From NCBI RefSeq assembly GCF_033115175.1, contig NC_084836.1, positions 68,805,297 through 68,869,296 of the forward strand: DNA of 64,000 nucleotides, given 5' to 3'. The position numbers were made by a program, and so were the translations under genes. The number at the start of each line of letters is the position of its first letter. Positions within the stretch are counted from its first letter, which is position 1. Below are positions 57,601-64,000 of this stretch, piece after piece. The notes beneath the pieces were generated by a model that saw only the letters and a program-made list of their open reading frames with translations, was not told where the DNA came from and searched no databases. The DNA comes from Lepus europaeus. Taxonomy: Eukaryota; Chordata; Mammalia; Lagomorpha; Leporidae.

Positions 57601-60600
57601 GCTGCACCCCCTGTTGGAATGTCTACGCTCAGGTCTGGGCTCTGCTCTCAGTTCTAGCTTCCTGCTGATGCACACTCTGGGAAGCAGCAGGTGGCGGCTC
57701 AAGTACTTGGGTGCCTGCCACCCACATGGGAGACCCAGGTTGCATTCCCAGCTCCCTGCTTCAGCCTGGCCCAGCCCTGGCTGTTGCAGTCATTTGGGGA
57801 GTGAATTGAAGATGGGAGATCTCTCTCTCTCTTTCTGACTTTCAAACTTTAGAAATTCCATAAAACAACACTGACATAGGCAGATAGGGCTCTGAGGCTT
57901 CAGAAGAGATGGGTTGTGCGTGCCCTAGGCCACAGGCTAATGAATGACAGATTTGGGACTGAGACTTTCAATTTAGTGGGTTTCTCAAGGTTATTTCTCC
58001 TGAAGGCTGACCCGGTGTATAATGAGCTCATAGAAAACATGAAAGTTGAAGGTGATTTCCATTTGCTCTGTAGCACTGCCCTTACTCAGTCTCCCCTGAG
58101 GATCCCTATTCTTCCCAGATAGTGAGGACCCTCTGGACATGAAACCCTGTTAGAAAACGAAGTCTGATAGTAGGGCACAGGCATCTTGAGTCTCTGCTTG
58201 GCGCTGTGTTGCTTACATCCCGATACTACCGAGAAACGAAGACCCACACCCTTTCTCACTACCCCGGGTCAGGAGAGAATTGCGAAGCGGGGCCGGAAGC
58301 TTGTGGACTATGACAGTGCCCGACACCACCTGGAGGCAGTGCAGAATGCTAAGAAGAAGGATGAGGCCAAGACTGCCAAGGTAAAAGCACCTGCTGAGAT
58401 CTGCCGTTTCTTCCTCCCCGCAGAGGGGCAGCAAGTGCAAGGGCTGAGATGGACCTAGGGAGTGGTAATCAAGCACCCGTGTCTGAAGAGAATCCTGTTT
58501 CCTCCAGCGCTGACGCTGCAAGGCCAGTCGCGTGTTGAGGCTGGGGACGCATGGGTGTGGGGAAGGAGCAGCATGGCTCCAAGTCAGCCTCCTCCCTGAA
58601 GAAAAAATGTAGAGAGCAAAGGAGGCACTTCTATCGCTGGGTTGAGGATGAGGGCGGTTTTCTTGTCTTTTCTCCCACCTAGGCAGAGGAAGAGTTCAAC
58701 AAAGCCCAGACTGTGTTTGAGGATCTGAACCAGGAGCTGCTGGAGGAGCTGCCTGTTCTTTACAATAGGTAATGTGTACGATTCAGGAAAGGGCTGACGC
58801 CTGCAGCTCATGCACAAGTGGAAGAGTGGGGTGCCACCCCGGCCTACCCCTAAGCTGCTGCGTGATGGTAGACAAGCCACCTGTTCTCTGGACCCTGGCT
58901 GCTTTGTCTGCAGTCCAGCTCACCCTGCCAGCTGTTCAGTGTTTGAAGACAAGTTGCTTCTTGGGTAGGAGAGATCTTGGCAGGGAAACAGCCGTCGTCA
59001 TTCATGTCACAAGTGTCTGCTCTCATGCCCAAGTGGGTATTGTTTGAAACAGGCTTGGTTGGTAAACTTCCAGATTCACTTAGGAGATAAACTGTGGGAT
59101 GATGGTGTGCACTAATGAGGGGGTTTTTGCTCCACAGTCGATGAAAGTGTTTAGACTTTAATGATCAACACTGGAAGAGAAATCTGAGCAGAAACTCCAT
59201 TTGTATCCTATTTTCTTTTTATTGCACAAGATAGATGAGGGGTCTTCAAAAAAGCTCATGGGAAATACCTATTATGAAAATTTTTTGTGCTAAAATAAAC
59301 TTATCTGTTAATTCCATTTTTCCAGTAATGTTTCAAAGAAACTTTGTACTTTGATACAGTGGTAGTCAGAGTATTTTTATTATCACTTGATATGAGTCTG
59401 TGTATGATGGAGCATTTTTAATGACTACACGTATTCTAAAGCATTAATTATTTGGCTCCTGATTTAAATCAAATCAAGATTTAACACAGTTTCTTTAAAA
59501 GTAAAGCTTTCCAATTCATTTATGGGAATTCCCATTGATGTATACATAGGCACAGAAGTCCTGAATTGCATGAAGAGAAAGGATAACTACTTATTATAAT
59601 AATTATAATTATATGGCCCTATATTTATACAACCCTTTATTTTTAATTTTATTTTTAATTTTTATTTTTTTTTGACAGGCAGAGTTAGACAGTGAGAGAG
59701 GGAGACAGAGAGAAAGGTCTTCCTTCCATTGGTTCACCCCCCACAAATGGCCGCTATAGCCAGCACGCCCTGCCTATCCAAAGCCAGGAGCCTGGAGCCA
59801 GGTGCTTCCTCCTGGTCTCCATGTGGGTGCAGGGCCCATGCACTTGGGCCATCCTCCACTGCCTTCCCGGGCCACAGCAGAGAGCTGGACTGGAAGAGGG
59901 GCAACCAGGACTAGAACCCGGAGTACCGGTGCCGCAGGCGGAGGATTAGCCTAGTGAGCCGCGGCACTGGCCTATACAACCCTTTAAAATATTCTTCAAA
60001 GCACTTTCATGTCTATTTCAGTACCTCAAGAGCCTGAAACACATAGGTTCCTGGGACTAGAGGTCTGTAAAACTTTGGTGTCAGCCTAGTCTGGTGCTGT
60101 CTCCCCTGGCCCTCCTGCTTCTGACAGCTGGGTGTACTCCTCTGATGAACCCAGATGCCAGAGCACCCCAAATCTAGGATGTGGGTGCTTTCTCTGAGCA
60201 GCCTTGGTGGTCACTGAGTTTAGCTTAAGCTTCTCCGAGCTTCTGTTTCAAAGACCTCCTTTCCTGCATTTGTTTGTTATTTTGCTTCCTCATAGTCGCG
60301 TTGGCTGTTATGTGACCATCTTCCAGAACATTTCCAACCTAAGGGACGTCTTCTACAGGGAGATGAGCAAGGTGAGAAGCATCCGCTCACCTGCGATCCT
60401 GGTGGGCTTTTCTAGCAAATTTGAAGGTAGCCCTTGTTTACATAATGTGTTTTAGCATTCATATTGGCATCACAGATTTTGACTTACTGTGTTTGATAGT
60501 CTGTGGTGAACTCTGTATTAAAGTACATAGGTATGCGTGTATTCGGAAATCCCCTCAGAGGGCCCTCTCCGGCTCCATTAACAGCTGAATGCGAACGTCT

Positions 60601-61247
60601 CAACTTGGGCCTTAGGATGAGTAAAGGGTTAGGCCTATGTGTTAGACCCAAGTGCAGTCTCTCCTGTGCTGGGGAGTAGGGATGCCAGGACTTGAGCGCA
60701 GGGCAGCCTTCTCTTCAACACCACCGGTCCTGGCAGTGGACGTGACCTCATGAGGTCTTTCCTAGTCCTGGAAATTCCACATTCTTTGCTGCTACAGTAT
60801 TAATTATAGTCACACTCAGCTACACACAGTACCCGCTACGGTTTCTTTTGGCGGGTTGGATTTGCCTGGCTAACATTAGACAAGGAGTTTTCATTCCCTG
60901 GAGCACTGAAGAAGCTAGCAGGTCAAATCACGCTTAGGGAGCCTGGCATGAGAAGCTGCCGGTCTGCTGATGGGAGAGGCAGAGGGTAGGAGACAGGGAG
61001 ACAGGAAGGTTGCTGGGACGGGTGCCAGACTGTGCTGCTACAGAGAGGAGGGGCAATGGCAGAGCAGAGTGCGAGACCCAAGGAGGTTTTCCTGGGAGCT
61101 GTCTGGAGGAGGGGTTGGGGACGGGGTCCCGTCTGACTGTCCTTTTCTTCCTGGCTGGCTCCAGCTGAACCACCATCTGTACGAGGTGATGAGCAAACTG
61201 GAGAAGCAGCATTCCAACAAAGTCTTCGTGGTGAAGGGACTGTCCAG
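34383..61247 (+). CDS. BIN2: Bridging integrator 2, N-terminal BAR-domain part (nine exons, 3' exons outside window)
   Basis: The exons are 34383-34463, 40489-40569, 55513-55567, 55852-55946, 56462-56557, 58273-58380, 58683-58768, 60296-60371 and 61165-61247. They splice into 253 complete codons plus two bases. BIN2 is an amphiphysin-family protein of leukocytes whose N-BAR domain dimerises and bends membranes in podosomes, phagocytosis and motility; it lacks the SH3 domain of BIN1 (established knowledge). The basic amphipathic N-terminus ([16 protein letters not shown]), the helix 1 words ETKDERFEQ, and the long charged coiled-coil helices are all present. The acidic/Pro-Ser-rich C-terminal tail of about 300 residues is expected beyond 64,000. 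Divergence from BIN1 and amphiphysin, and the CELA1 neighbour, support the name. Confidence 0.95.
34464..35099. other. BIN2: Start of BIN2 intron 1
   Basis: GC-rich to about 34,660, then ordinary intron. It ends in a G run of 14 at 35086-35099. Confidence 0.5.
35100..35292 (-). repeat. C-SINE, old, tail lost
   Basis: GGTCTCCCATGTGGGTAGC and GCATCTGTCC-type end. It starts at the G run where the tail should be. Confidence 0.65.
35600..35846 (-). repeat. C-SINE, tail half lost
   Basis: Begins at CTCCCCAAATAGCAACAACC and ends CTGCAAAACGCCAGCCCC. Confidence 0.75.
35909..36236 (-). repeat. C-SINE with 16-base target duplication
   Basis: CCCTCTGTCTTCATCT occurs exactly at 35893-35908 and 36237-36252. 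The tail side is a long T tract broken by AATTA and AAAGATCAAC. Confidence 0.93.
36368..36683 (-). repeat. C-SINE, GGCTCA-head subfamily
   Basis: TTTTTTTGACAGGTAGAATT at the tail, GAAGAAGGGCAACTGGGAC, and the head GCCTGTTAAGCCACGCAGGCC. Confidence 0.88.
36720..36790 (+). repeat. MIR fragment
   Basis: GCTTCAGCCCTGCATCTGTA and AAATGAGATCTTGGTAAC match the MIR core. Confidence 0.5.
37225..37402 (-). repeat. MIR
   Basis: GTGCCTGTTATGGGCCAGGC, TCTCTTCAAGCCTTTAAGC and AGTTTTAGAAATGGGGAAAC run in reverse-strand MIR order. Confidence 0.6.
37415..37698 (+). repeat. 5'-truncated C-SINE with target duplication
   Basis: It lacks the first part of the Pol III head, yet AGTTGCTGAAT flanks it exactly (37404-37414, 37699-37709). 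The truncation therefore happened at insertion. The body is of the GGCTCA-head subfamily and ends in a mixed A-rich tail. Confidence 0.9.
37710..38249. other. BIN2 intron 1, unique
   Basis: Contains a C-rich run near 38,047-38,065. No exon or repeat seen. Confidence 0.4.
38250..38562 (-). repeat. C-SINE, full length
   Basis: GTTGTTTTTGAAAGACAGAG at the tail; head CACCACAGTTCCAGCCCCC. Confidence 0.85.
38632..38945 (+). repeat. C-SINE
   Basis: TGTGGCACAGCAGTTAGGTT head and a TTTCAAATAAAGAATAC tail, followed by a 15-base A run. Confidence 0.8.
38946..39844. other. BIN2 intron 1, unique
   Basis: No recognisable repeat or exon. Purine-rich at 39,650-39,700. Confidence 0.35.
39845..40048 (-). 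repeat. MIR, nearly full length
   Basis: TTGTTTAGTCCTCCTAACAA, TTAAATGACTTGCCCAGAGG and AGATCTTAACCACTACAC are in reverse-strand order. Confidence 0.75.
40092..40410 (+). repeat. C-SINE just upstream of BIN2 exon 2
   Basis: Head GCGGACTTTGTGGTATTAGT, centre CCTGGCAAGGCTGCAGC, tail TTTCAAATAATTTTTTTT. It ends 78 bp before exon 2. Confidence 0.82.
40489..40569 (+). CDS. BIN2: BIN2 exon 2
   Basis: [18 protein letters not shown] to FYQQQ, 27 codons in phase 0 at both ends. The exon is skippable without a frameshift and is closely flanked by C-SINEs in opposite orientation. The acceptor is cccccag and the donor gtaacc. Confidence 0.95.
40861..41203 (-). repeat. C-SINE just downstream of BIN2 exon 2
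   Basis: TTTATTTCATTTGAAAGAGT at the tail and CTACCACGCCAGCCCC at the head. Its orientation is opposite to the copy on the other side of the exon. Confidence 0.85.
41395..41757 (+). repeat. C-SINE with CT-rich tail
   Basis: Head CAGTGTTGTGGCGTAGTGGG, an imperfect CTCC/CT run, and tail TTTCAAATAAACAAACAAAC. Confidence 0.87.
41795..41940 (-). repeat. MIR fragment
   Basis: CTACCATGTGCAAGGCACTG, GGCTTACATGCATTATTTC and TTTTACAGGTTAAGGGCAC are in reverse MIR order. Confidence 0.55.
42486..42804 (-). repeat. C-SINE, diverged
   Basis: GGTGGACTCCATAAATACCT and GGTCTCCTATGTGGTGGCA; ends CGCCACAGCACCTACCCCC. Confidence 0.8.
42970..43305 (-). repeat. C-SINE (GGCTCA-head subfamily) with 20-base target duplication
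   Basis: The direct repeat at 42950-42969 and 43306-43325 starts CTCTGCCTGGAAATC and is exact over 20 bases. The head is AAGCCACGGCGCTGGC. Confidence 0.95.
43526..43838 (+). repeat. C-SINE, full length
   Basis: GGGCTGGTGCTGTGGGGTAG head and a CAAATAAATAAATGAATAAA tail. Confidence 0.88.
43846..43997. repeat. Two C-SINE heads joined head to head
   Basis: A plus-strand head start (GGGGCTGGCATTGCGGTGG, about 25 bases) runs straight into the 5' half of a minus-strand copy (AGCTGGATCGGAAGTGGAGC to ACAATGCCAGCCCC). The ends can pair as a hairpin. Confidence 0.75.
44222..44526 (+). repeat. C-SINE, old type
   Basis: GGTATTGGGTATAGTAGTTG head; CCTCAAATAAAAAAAAAAG tail. Confidence 0.8.
44531..44842 (+). 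repeat. C-SINE, full length, abutting the previous one
   Basis: GGGGCCAGCATTGTGGTGTA head, tail TTTCAAATAAGATAAAATAA. It starts in the A tail of the previous copy. Confidence 0.87.
45090..45386 (-). repeat. C-SINE, old type
   Basis: TTTTTTAATTTGAAAGAGAA and GGTCTCCCATGTGTGTAGC; ends AGGCCAATGCCTGCTCCC. ATGTTGTTT / ATGGTGTTGTTT words flank it. Confidence 0.75.
45700..45800 (-). repeat. MIR fragment
   Basis: GGGTGACACAGCATGTAAGC and GCAGAGCTGGGACTCAGAC match the reverse-strand MIR. Confidence 0.55.
45958..46272 (+). repeat. C-SINE, old type
   Basis: GCCTTTAGCACAGAGTTAAG head. The GGGAGTGAACCA unit is duplicated near 46,192-46,220. Tail CAAATAAATAAATAATT. Confidence 0.78.
46273..46584 (-). 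repeat. C-SINE joined tail to tail with the previous copy
   Basis: GATTTACTTACTTGTTTGAA at the tail; head GTGCCACAGTACCAGCC. With its neighbour it makes an inverted repeat with almost no spacer. Confidence 0.85.
46706..47025 (+). repeat. C-SINE, full length
   Basis: GTCAGTGCTGTGGCATAGCA head, tail TTTCAAATAAATAGATAAAC. Confidence 0.88.
47164..47482 (-). repeat. C-SINE, full length
   Basis: AAATATTTATTTGAGAGGCA tail; head GAGCCATAGTGCTGGCC. Its upstream flank carries CCATGAACTTTTTGAA, a fragment of the palindromic element. Confidence 0.85.
47759..48070 (-). repeat. C-SINE, full length
   Basis: A T tract of 15, then AAAGATTTATTTATTTATTT; head GTGCCACAGTGCCGGC. GTCAACTTTT-like words flank it. 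Confidence 0.87.
48239..48518 (+). repeat. C-SINE with internal deletion and (CT)n(AC)n
   Basis: Head GCCAGTGGTGTGGTGCAGTG. The central segment from 'gctaatgtgcctggg' to the 'gggagacc' part is missing. A CT run passes into a CA run (48423-48481) before CTGCCTTTCAAATAAAT. Confidence 0.85.
48970..49070 (-). repeat. MIR fragment
   Basis: TTTAGATGAGGAAGCTGAAG, CCAGAGAAGTGGATTAGCTT and GGGTAGAGCCAAG are in reverse MIR order. Confidence 0.5.
49330..49639 (-). repeat. C-SINE
   Basis: A GTT run, then AAGGTCTACTTATTTGAAAG; head CGCCACAGCACTGGACCC. Confidence 0.82.
49973..50327 (-). repeat. C-SINE, GGCTCA-head subfamily, with target duplication
   Basis: AGAAATATTTA stands at 49962-49972 and 50328-50338. 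GGACAGGCAGAGTGGACAGT at the tail; the head ends GCCACGGCGCCGGCC, close to consensus. Confidence 0.94.
50443..50797 (+). repeat. C-SINE, GGCTCA-head subfamily, with target duplication
   Basis: AAAAGACATTG flanks it exactly (50432-50442, 50798-50808). The A-rich tail is broken by G's. It stands in inverted orientation to the copy 115 bp upstream. Confidence 0.93.
50809..51160 (+). repeat. C-SINE, full length, directly after the previous copy
   Basis: GCATTGTGGTTAGCAGGTAA head, CT and GT runs, AAATGAATAAATAAATC tail. Confidence 0.87.
51308..51630 (-). repeat. C-SINE with 12-base target duplication
   Basis: TAATATGCTATT at 51296-51307 and 51631-51642. It lacks a little of the head before CCACAGTGCCGGCCCC. 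Confidence 0.93.
51740..52051 (-). repeat. C-SINE, full length
   Basis: TTTTAAGATTTGTTTATTTC tail; head CACCACAGCATCGGTCCCC. Confidence 0.86.
52053..52325 (-). repeat. C-SINE, very diverged
   Basis: TTATTTGTTTATCTGAGGGA, GACTGAAGCCGGGAGCAGGG and CTGCTAGACTAAATAGCTGC are recognisable. Confidence 0.6.
52326..53101. other. BIN2 intron 2, unique
   Basis: No repeat or exon recognised. A plus-strand open frame at 52726-53106 lacks any family signature. Confidence 0.4.
53113..53446 (-). repeat. C-SINE at a twice-used target site
   Basis: TTTGAACTTCT stands before (53102-53112) and after (53447-53457). A CTT run and an 18-base T tract form the tail side. Confidence 0.93.
53458..53801 (-). repeat. 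C-SINE (GGCTCA-head subfamily) at the same target site
   Basis: It starts directly after the second copy of the target word, and TGAACTTCT follows it at 53802-53810. Near-consensus body with the head GAGCCGCGGCACCGGC. Confidence 0.93.
53811..54323. other. BIN2 intron 2, unique
   Basis: Purine-rich near 53,990-54,120. Nothing else recognised. Confidence 0.35.
54341..54747 (+). repeat. C-SINE with (CT)n(ATCTCT)n, 17-base target duplication
   Basis: AAAGAAAGTAAAGACTG is exact at 54324-54340 and 54748-54764. The microsatellite covers about 54,603-54,680. Confidence 0.95.
54765..55067 (+). repeat. C-SINE inserted at the same site as the previous copy
   Basis: AAAGACTGG precedes (54757-54765) and follows it (55068-55076). 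It has a small internal deletion before CCCAGCAGATGGAAGACC. Confidence 0.9.
55077..55390 (+). repeat. C-SINE, third in a same-strand row
   Basis: TACGTGGTGGTGTTGGTTCG head is eroded. CACCTGGAAAGCAGCAGAGG and a shortened AAGTAAACAAATC tail. It ends 120 bp before BIN2 exon 3. Confidence 0.82.
55513..55567 (+). CDS. BIN2: BIN2 exon 3
   Basis: [18 protein letters not shown] plus one base. It follows a 14.9 kb intron of which well over half is SINE. The acceptor is tttcag and the donor gtatgt. Confidence 0.95.
55852..55946 (+). CDS. BIN2: BIN2 exon 4
   Basis: [22 protein letters not shown] to ELKAIVG, ending in phase 0. The donor is a GTAAGG embedded in a run of five Gs. The last residue, Gly104, falls in a position that I recall as variable among mammals. 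Confidence 0.93.
55947..57257. other. BIN2 introns 4 and 5, mostly unique
   Basis: Apart from exon 5 there is no repeat recognised up to the SINE at 57,258. Confidence 0.4.
56462..56557 (+). CDS. BIN2: BIN2 exon 5
   Basis: [20 protein letters not shown] to AQFGEIK, 32 codons, phase 0. The acceptor is cccatag and the donor gtactt. Confidence 0.95.
57258..57552 (+). repeat. C-SINE, old type
   Basis: TTAGCCTCGCAGTTAAGACG head, a CCCT-type run, CTCAAAATAATTTTTTAA tail. Confidence 0.8.
57555..57855 (+). repeat. C-SINE, old type, in tandem with the previous copy
   Basis: TTTGGTGCAGCAGTTAAGAC head; CTCTGGGAAGCAGCAGGTGG. The tail is reduced to TTTCAAACTTTAG. Confidence 0.8.
57880..57975 (-). repeat. 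MIR fragment
   Basis: GTGCCCTAGGCCACAGGCTA and ATGACAGATTTGGGACTGAG are in reverse MIR order. Confidence 0.45.
58273..58380 (+). CDS. BIN2: BIN2 exon 6
   Basis: [20 protein letters not shown] to KKDEAKTAK, 36 codons, phase 0. It carries the basic [10 protein letters not shown] patch that is typical of amphiphysin BAR domains and faces the membrane. Confidence 0.95.
58683..58768 (+). CDS. BIN2: BIN2 exon 7
   Basis: [20 protein letters not shown] to LPVLYN plus two bases. It forms part of BAR helix 3. The acceptor is cacctag and the donor gtaatg. Confidence 0.95.
58769..59239. other. BIN2 intron 7, unique part
   Basis: No repeat or exon recognised before the palindromic element. Confidence 0.4.
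59240..59345. repeat. MITE-like palindromic element
   Basis: GTCTTCAAAAAAGCTCATGG at one end, CTAAAATAAACTTATCTGTT inside, and CCAGTAATGTTTCAAAGAA as an eroded inverted end. Related to the copies at 3482 and 18190. Confidence 0.55.
59640..59972 (-). repeat. C-SINE (GGCTCA-head subfamily) with 14-base target duplication
   Basis: TATACAACCCTTTA is exact at 59626-59639 and 59973-59986. The tail is a T-rich run with TTTTAATTTTA units. A block near GGGCAACCAGGACTAGAACC is deleted. Confidence 0.94.
59987..61164. other. BIN2 introns 7 and 8, unique
   Basis: Only exon 8 is recognised here. No repeats seen. Confidence 0.45.
60296..60371 (+). CDS. BIN2: BIN2 exon 8
   Basis: The exon completes a Ser codon, then [25 protein letters not shown]. 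The acceptor is tcatag and the donor gtgaga. Confidence 0.95.
61165..61247 (+). CDS. BIN2: BIN2 exon 9: end of BAR domain
   Basis: [20 protein letters not shown] to VVKGLS plus two bases. It is the last BIN2 exon in the window; the frame stays open at the donor gtgagc, so the gene continues. Confidence 0.93.
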
Positions 61248-61620
61248 GTGAGCAACGTGAGACTCGGCATCCCTCGTGCTGTGCGCGGCCACAGGGAGCT
61301 CCCTCAGCTCAGAGATCCTGGCCTCGTGTGGGATGCGACTGCTGTGCACAACTGATCTTTGTTTTCATTAAATATCGCAGATATAACTGAAGGTGTTAGT
61401 AATATAACAGAGCCATAAATATATCTCCAAATTGAAGAAATCTGTCATGATAAATATATTGAATTTCCCAGTGTCCCTCCCATACTCACTTTCTCTACCT
61501 GCCTCCACCAAAGGGAACCACTGTATTAAATTTAGTATCATCTCTACGCAGGTCTTTTTACTTTAATCTCACACACACATGCCCACATGAAATAGTTTTG
61601 CATGATTTAAAAGTTGATTA
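61248..61620. other. BIN2 intron 9, unique part
   Basis: AT-rich with a short CA run. No exon recognised. Confidence 0.4.
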
Positions 61621-61942
61621 GGGTCTGGCACTGTAGCGTAGTAGGCCAAGCCTCCACCTGGGGCTCCAGCATCTCATGGGGGTGCCGATTCCTGTCCCAG
61701 CTGCTCCACTTCTGATCCAGCTCTCTGCTGTGGCCTGGGAAAACAGGAGAAGACAGCCTGAGTCCTTGGGCCCCTGCACCCATGTGGGAGATCCGGAAGA
61801 AGCTCCTGGCTCCTAGCTTCTGGCTTCAGCCTGGCCCAGCCCTGGCTGTTAGGGCCATTTGGGGAGTGAACCAGTGGATAGAAGACCTTTCTGTCTCTCT
61901 CTCTGAGTGTAACTCTGCCTCTCAAATAAATAAATTAGAAAA
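61621..61942 (+). repeat. C-SINE, full length
   Basis: GTCTGGCACTGTAGCGTAGT head, CTCAAATAAATAAATTAG tail. Confidence 0.87.
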
Positions 61943-61974
61943 GAAAATTGATGTAAATGAACTTACTCTGTACA

Positions 61975-62292
61975 TTTTTTTTAAAAGATTTTATTAATTA
62001 ATTTGAGAAGTAGATTTACAGAGAGAAAGGTCCTCCATCTCCTGGTTCACTCTCCAGATGGCCACAATGGCTGGAGCTGGGCCAATCCAATCCAAAGCCA
62101 GGAGCCAGCAGCTTCTTCTGGGTCTCCTACGTGATTACAGGGGCCCAAGCACTTGGGCCATCTTCTCCTGTTTTCCCAGGCAATAGCACAGAGCTGGATC
62201 AGAAGTGGACCAGCTGGGACACGAATCAGCACCCACATGGGATGCCAGAGCCACAGATGGAGGCTTACCTACTACGCTACAGTGCCAGCCCC
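61975..62292 (-). repeat. C-SINE, full length
   Basis: AAAAGATTTTATTAATTAAT tail, GATGGCCACAATGGCTGGAG, head CTACAGTGCCAGCCCC. Confidence 0.87.
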
Positions 62293-62489
62293 TGTATATA
62301 TTCTTCTGTAACTTCTTGTTCTTATCACTGTGAGATTTATCTTTGTTGCTACATGTTGCTCACTGCACCCTTTCCATAACTCTTATGGATGCTACTGTAT
62401 GCCTAGTCCATGGCTTATTTACCTTCCTGCCAATGGGCATTGGGATAAACAAGCATGTTTTATATTTCTCCTTGTGTATATTACCAGAA

Positions 62490-62791
62490 TTTTAAAAAAA
62501 TATTTATTTATTCATTTGAAAGAGCTAGAGAGATCTTCCATCTACTGGTTCACTCCCCAATGGCCGCAACAGCCAAGGCTGGGCCAGGCCAAATCCAGGA
62601 GCCAGGAGCTTCTTCTGGGACACACACGTGGGTGCAGGGGCCCAAGGACTATGGCCGTATTTTGTCTCCTTCCCAGGCATATTAGCAGGGAGCTGGATAG
62701 GAGTTGCAGCAGCTGAGACTTACACTGGTATCCATATAGGATGCCAGTGCTGCAGGCGCTGGCTTTACTCACTACACCACAGCACCAGCCC
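62490..62791 (-). repeat. C-SINE, full length
   Basis: AAATATTTATTTATTCATTT tail with only a short GA segment; head CACCACAGCACCAGCCC. Confidence 0.86.
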
Positions 62792-62903
62792 GCTTCCTAG
62801 ATATTCTAAACTGCTCTCTAAAGTCATTACTCAATTTTACAAGCTACCAGCAGTGAGTAGGAGCCCCCATGGATTCACATTCTTGGTACATGTGAAATTA
62901 TCA

Positions 62904-63200
62904 ATTTTTTTTTTTTTAAGATTTAGATATTTATTTCAGAGACAGAGTTACAGAGAGAGAGAAAGAGAGGGAGAGACAGAGAGGAGAGGTCTTCCATCTG
63001 CTTATTCACTTCCCAAAGTGCCATGCCCAGGCCAGCCCCAAACTGGGAGCCAAGAACTTCATCCTGGTTTCCCATGTGGGTGTAGGGGACAAGGACTTGG
63101 GCCATTTCTACTGCTTTCCCAGCCCATAGCAGAGAGCTGGATCAGAAGTGGAGCAGCCTGGCCATTGCGGTTATCTAGGGAGTGAACCAGCAGATGGAAG

Positions 63201-63236
<36 letters not shown>

Positions 63237-63388
63237 CTCCTCTCTTTGTGTAACTCTGACTTTCAAATAAATAAATAAATCTTAAAAAAAAAAAAAAAAG
63301 TGGATCAGCTTGGACTTGAACCAGTACCCACATGGGATGCCAGCACTGCAGGCAGAGGCTTAACCTACTGTGCCACAGTGTTAGCCCC
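62904..63388 (-). repeat. C-SINE split by a truncated SINE
   Basis: Runs from TTTAAGATTTAGATATTTAT to GCCACAGTGTTAGCCCC, interrupted at AAGTGGAGCAGC. Confidence 0.83.
63162..63297 (+). repeat. 5'-truncated C-SINE, nested (about 140 bp)
   Basis: It starts in the middle of the element (CCATTGCGGTTATCTAGGG) and keeps CT run, AAATAAAT and a 16-base A tail. AAGTGGAGCAGCCTGG and AAGTGGATCAGCTTGG flank it as a target duplication with two changes. Confidence 0.85.
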
Positions 63389-63576
63389 ATTGTCAAACTT
63401 CTTAATTCTTCCAAGCTCATGGATATAAAATGGAAATTCTTTTTGCAGTTTTAAATCATGACAGCTAGTTACCATGAACATCTTTTCATGTTATTGACCA
63501 TTCAAAGTTCCCATTCTGTGTGAATTTCCTAGTCATCTTTTTCCTACTTTTCCATTAGGTTGTTAACCCTTTATTT

Positions 63577-63905
63577 TTTTTTAAGATTTATTTATTTATT
63601 TGAAAGGCAGAGTTACACAAAGAGAGAAAGAGAGATAGAGAGACCGAGAGAGAGGTCTTCCATCCGCTGGTTCACTCCCCAATTGGCCGCAATGGCCGGA
63701 GTTGCACCAATTCGAAGCCAGGAGCTTCCTCCGTGTTTCCGACGTGGGTACAGGGGCCCAAGGACTTAGGCCACCTTCTACTGCTTTCCCAGGCCATAGC
63801 AGAGAGCTGGATCAGAAGTGATACAGCTGGGACTCAAACCAGCACCTATACAGGATGTCGGCACTACAGGCAGCAGCCTTACCCACTATGCCACACGCCG
63901 GCCCC
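63577..63905 (-). repeat. C-SINE with target duplication
   Basis: TGTTAACCCTTTATTT (63561-63576) and TGTTAACCATTTATTT (63906-63921) differ at one base. Near-consensus head CCACACGCCGGCCCC. Confidence 0.92.
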
Positions 63906-63921
63906 TGTTAACCATTTATTT

Positions 63922-64000
63922 ATTTATTTTTAAAGATTTATTTATTTTATTTGAAAGTCAGAGTTACACAGAGAGAGGAAAGGCAGAGAGAGAGAGAGAA
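63922..64000 (-). repeat. C-SINE, tail part (cut by window end)
   Basis: TTTAAAGATTTATTTATTTT, then AAAGTCAGAGTTACACAGAG and a GA run. It begins at the target site of the previous copy. Confidence 0.88.

Noticed and set aside
1-64000. A previously undescribed biological system
   Set aside because: Everything coding is explained by three known vertebrate genes, and most of the rest by C-SINEs, MIRs, old transposons and LTR-like sequence; nothing visible demands a new system.

Overview
This window is mammalian nuclear DNA, almost certainly European rabbit (Oryctolagus) or a close lagomorph. Two things show this. First, it is packed with the lagomorph tRNA-derived C-SINE: about 75 copies or fragments in both orientations, many nested, making up over a third of the window. 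Second, it carries three spliced vertebrate genes in the same transcriptional direction. No prokaryotic, viral, CRISPR or mobile-gene system is present. Nearly all long open frames are chance frames running through SINEs or introns.

Layout. From about 1 to 10,860 lies the 3' half of GALNT6, with six coding exons (4626-9678) encoding the end of the catalytic domain and the whole ricin-type lectin domain, then a 3' UTR of about 1.2 kb. From 10,861 to 15,781 is a SINE-rich intergenic stretch ending in a compact acinar-type promoter (PTF1 site and TATA box). From 15,782 to about 30,100 is CELA1, complete in eight coding exons and encoding a 266-residue preproelastase with an intact catalytic triad. 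From 30,100 to about 34,280 is an intergenic stretch with SINEs, a MIR and two related LTR-like sequences in opposite orientation. From about 34,200 to the window end is the 5' part of BIN2: a CpG-rich promoter and first exon, then eight more exons (up to 61,247) encoding essentially the whole BAR domain. The exons for its C-terminal tail lie beyond the window. The order GALNT6-CELA1-BIN2 is that of human 12q13.13, read in the opposite direction.

The three genes are neighbours by ancestry and not a functional unit: a Golgi O-glycosylation enzyme, a secreted digestive protease, and a leukocyte membrane-curvature protein. The points most worth a second look are the intact pancreatic enhancer motif at CELA1 together with a substitution at the floor of its S1 pocket; an inverted pair of C-SINEs tightly flanking the in-frame BIN2 exon 2; target sites hit repeatedly by SINEs; a very young SINE with a 41-base poly-A tail in CELA1 intron 2; an inverted LTR pair just upstream of BIN2; and a palindromic MITE-like repeat seen at several places. 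I found no evidence for a new biological system.
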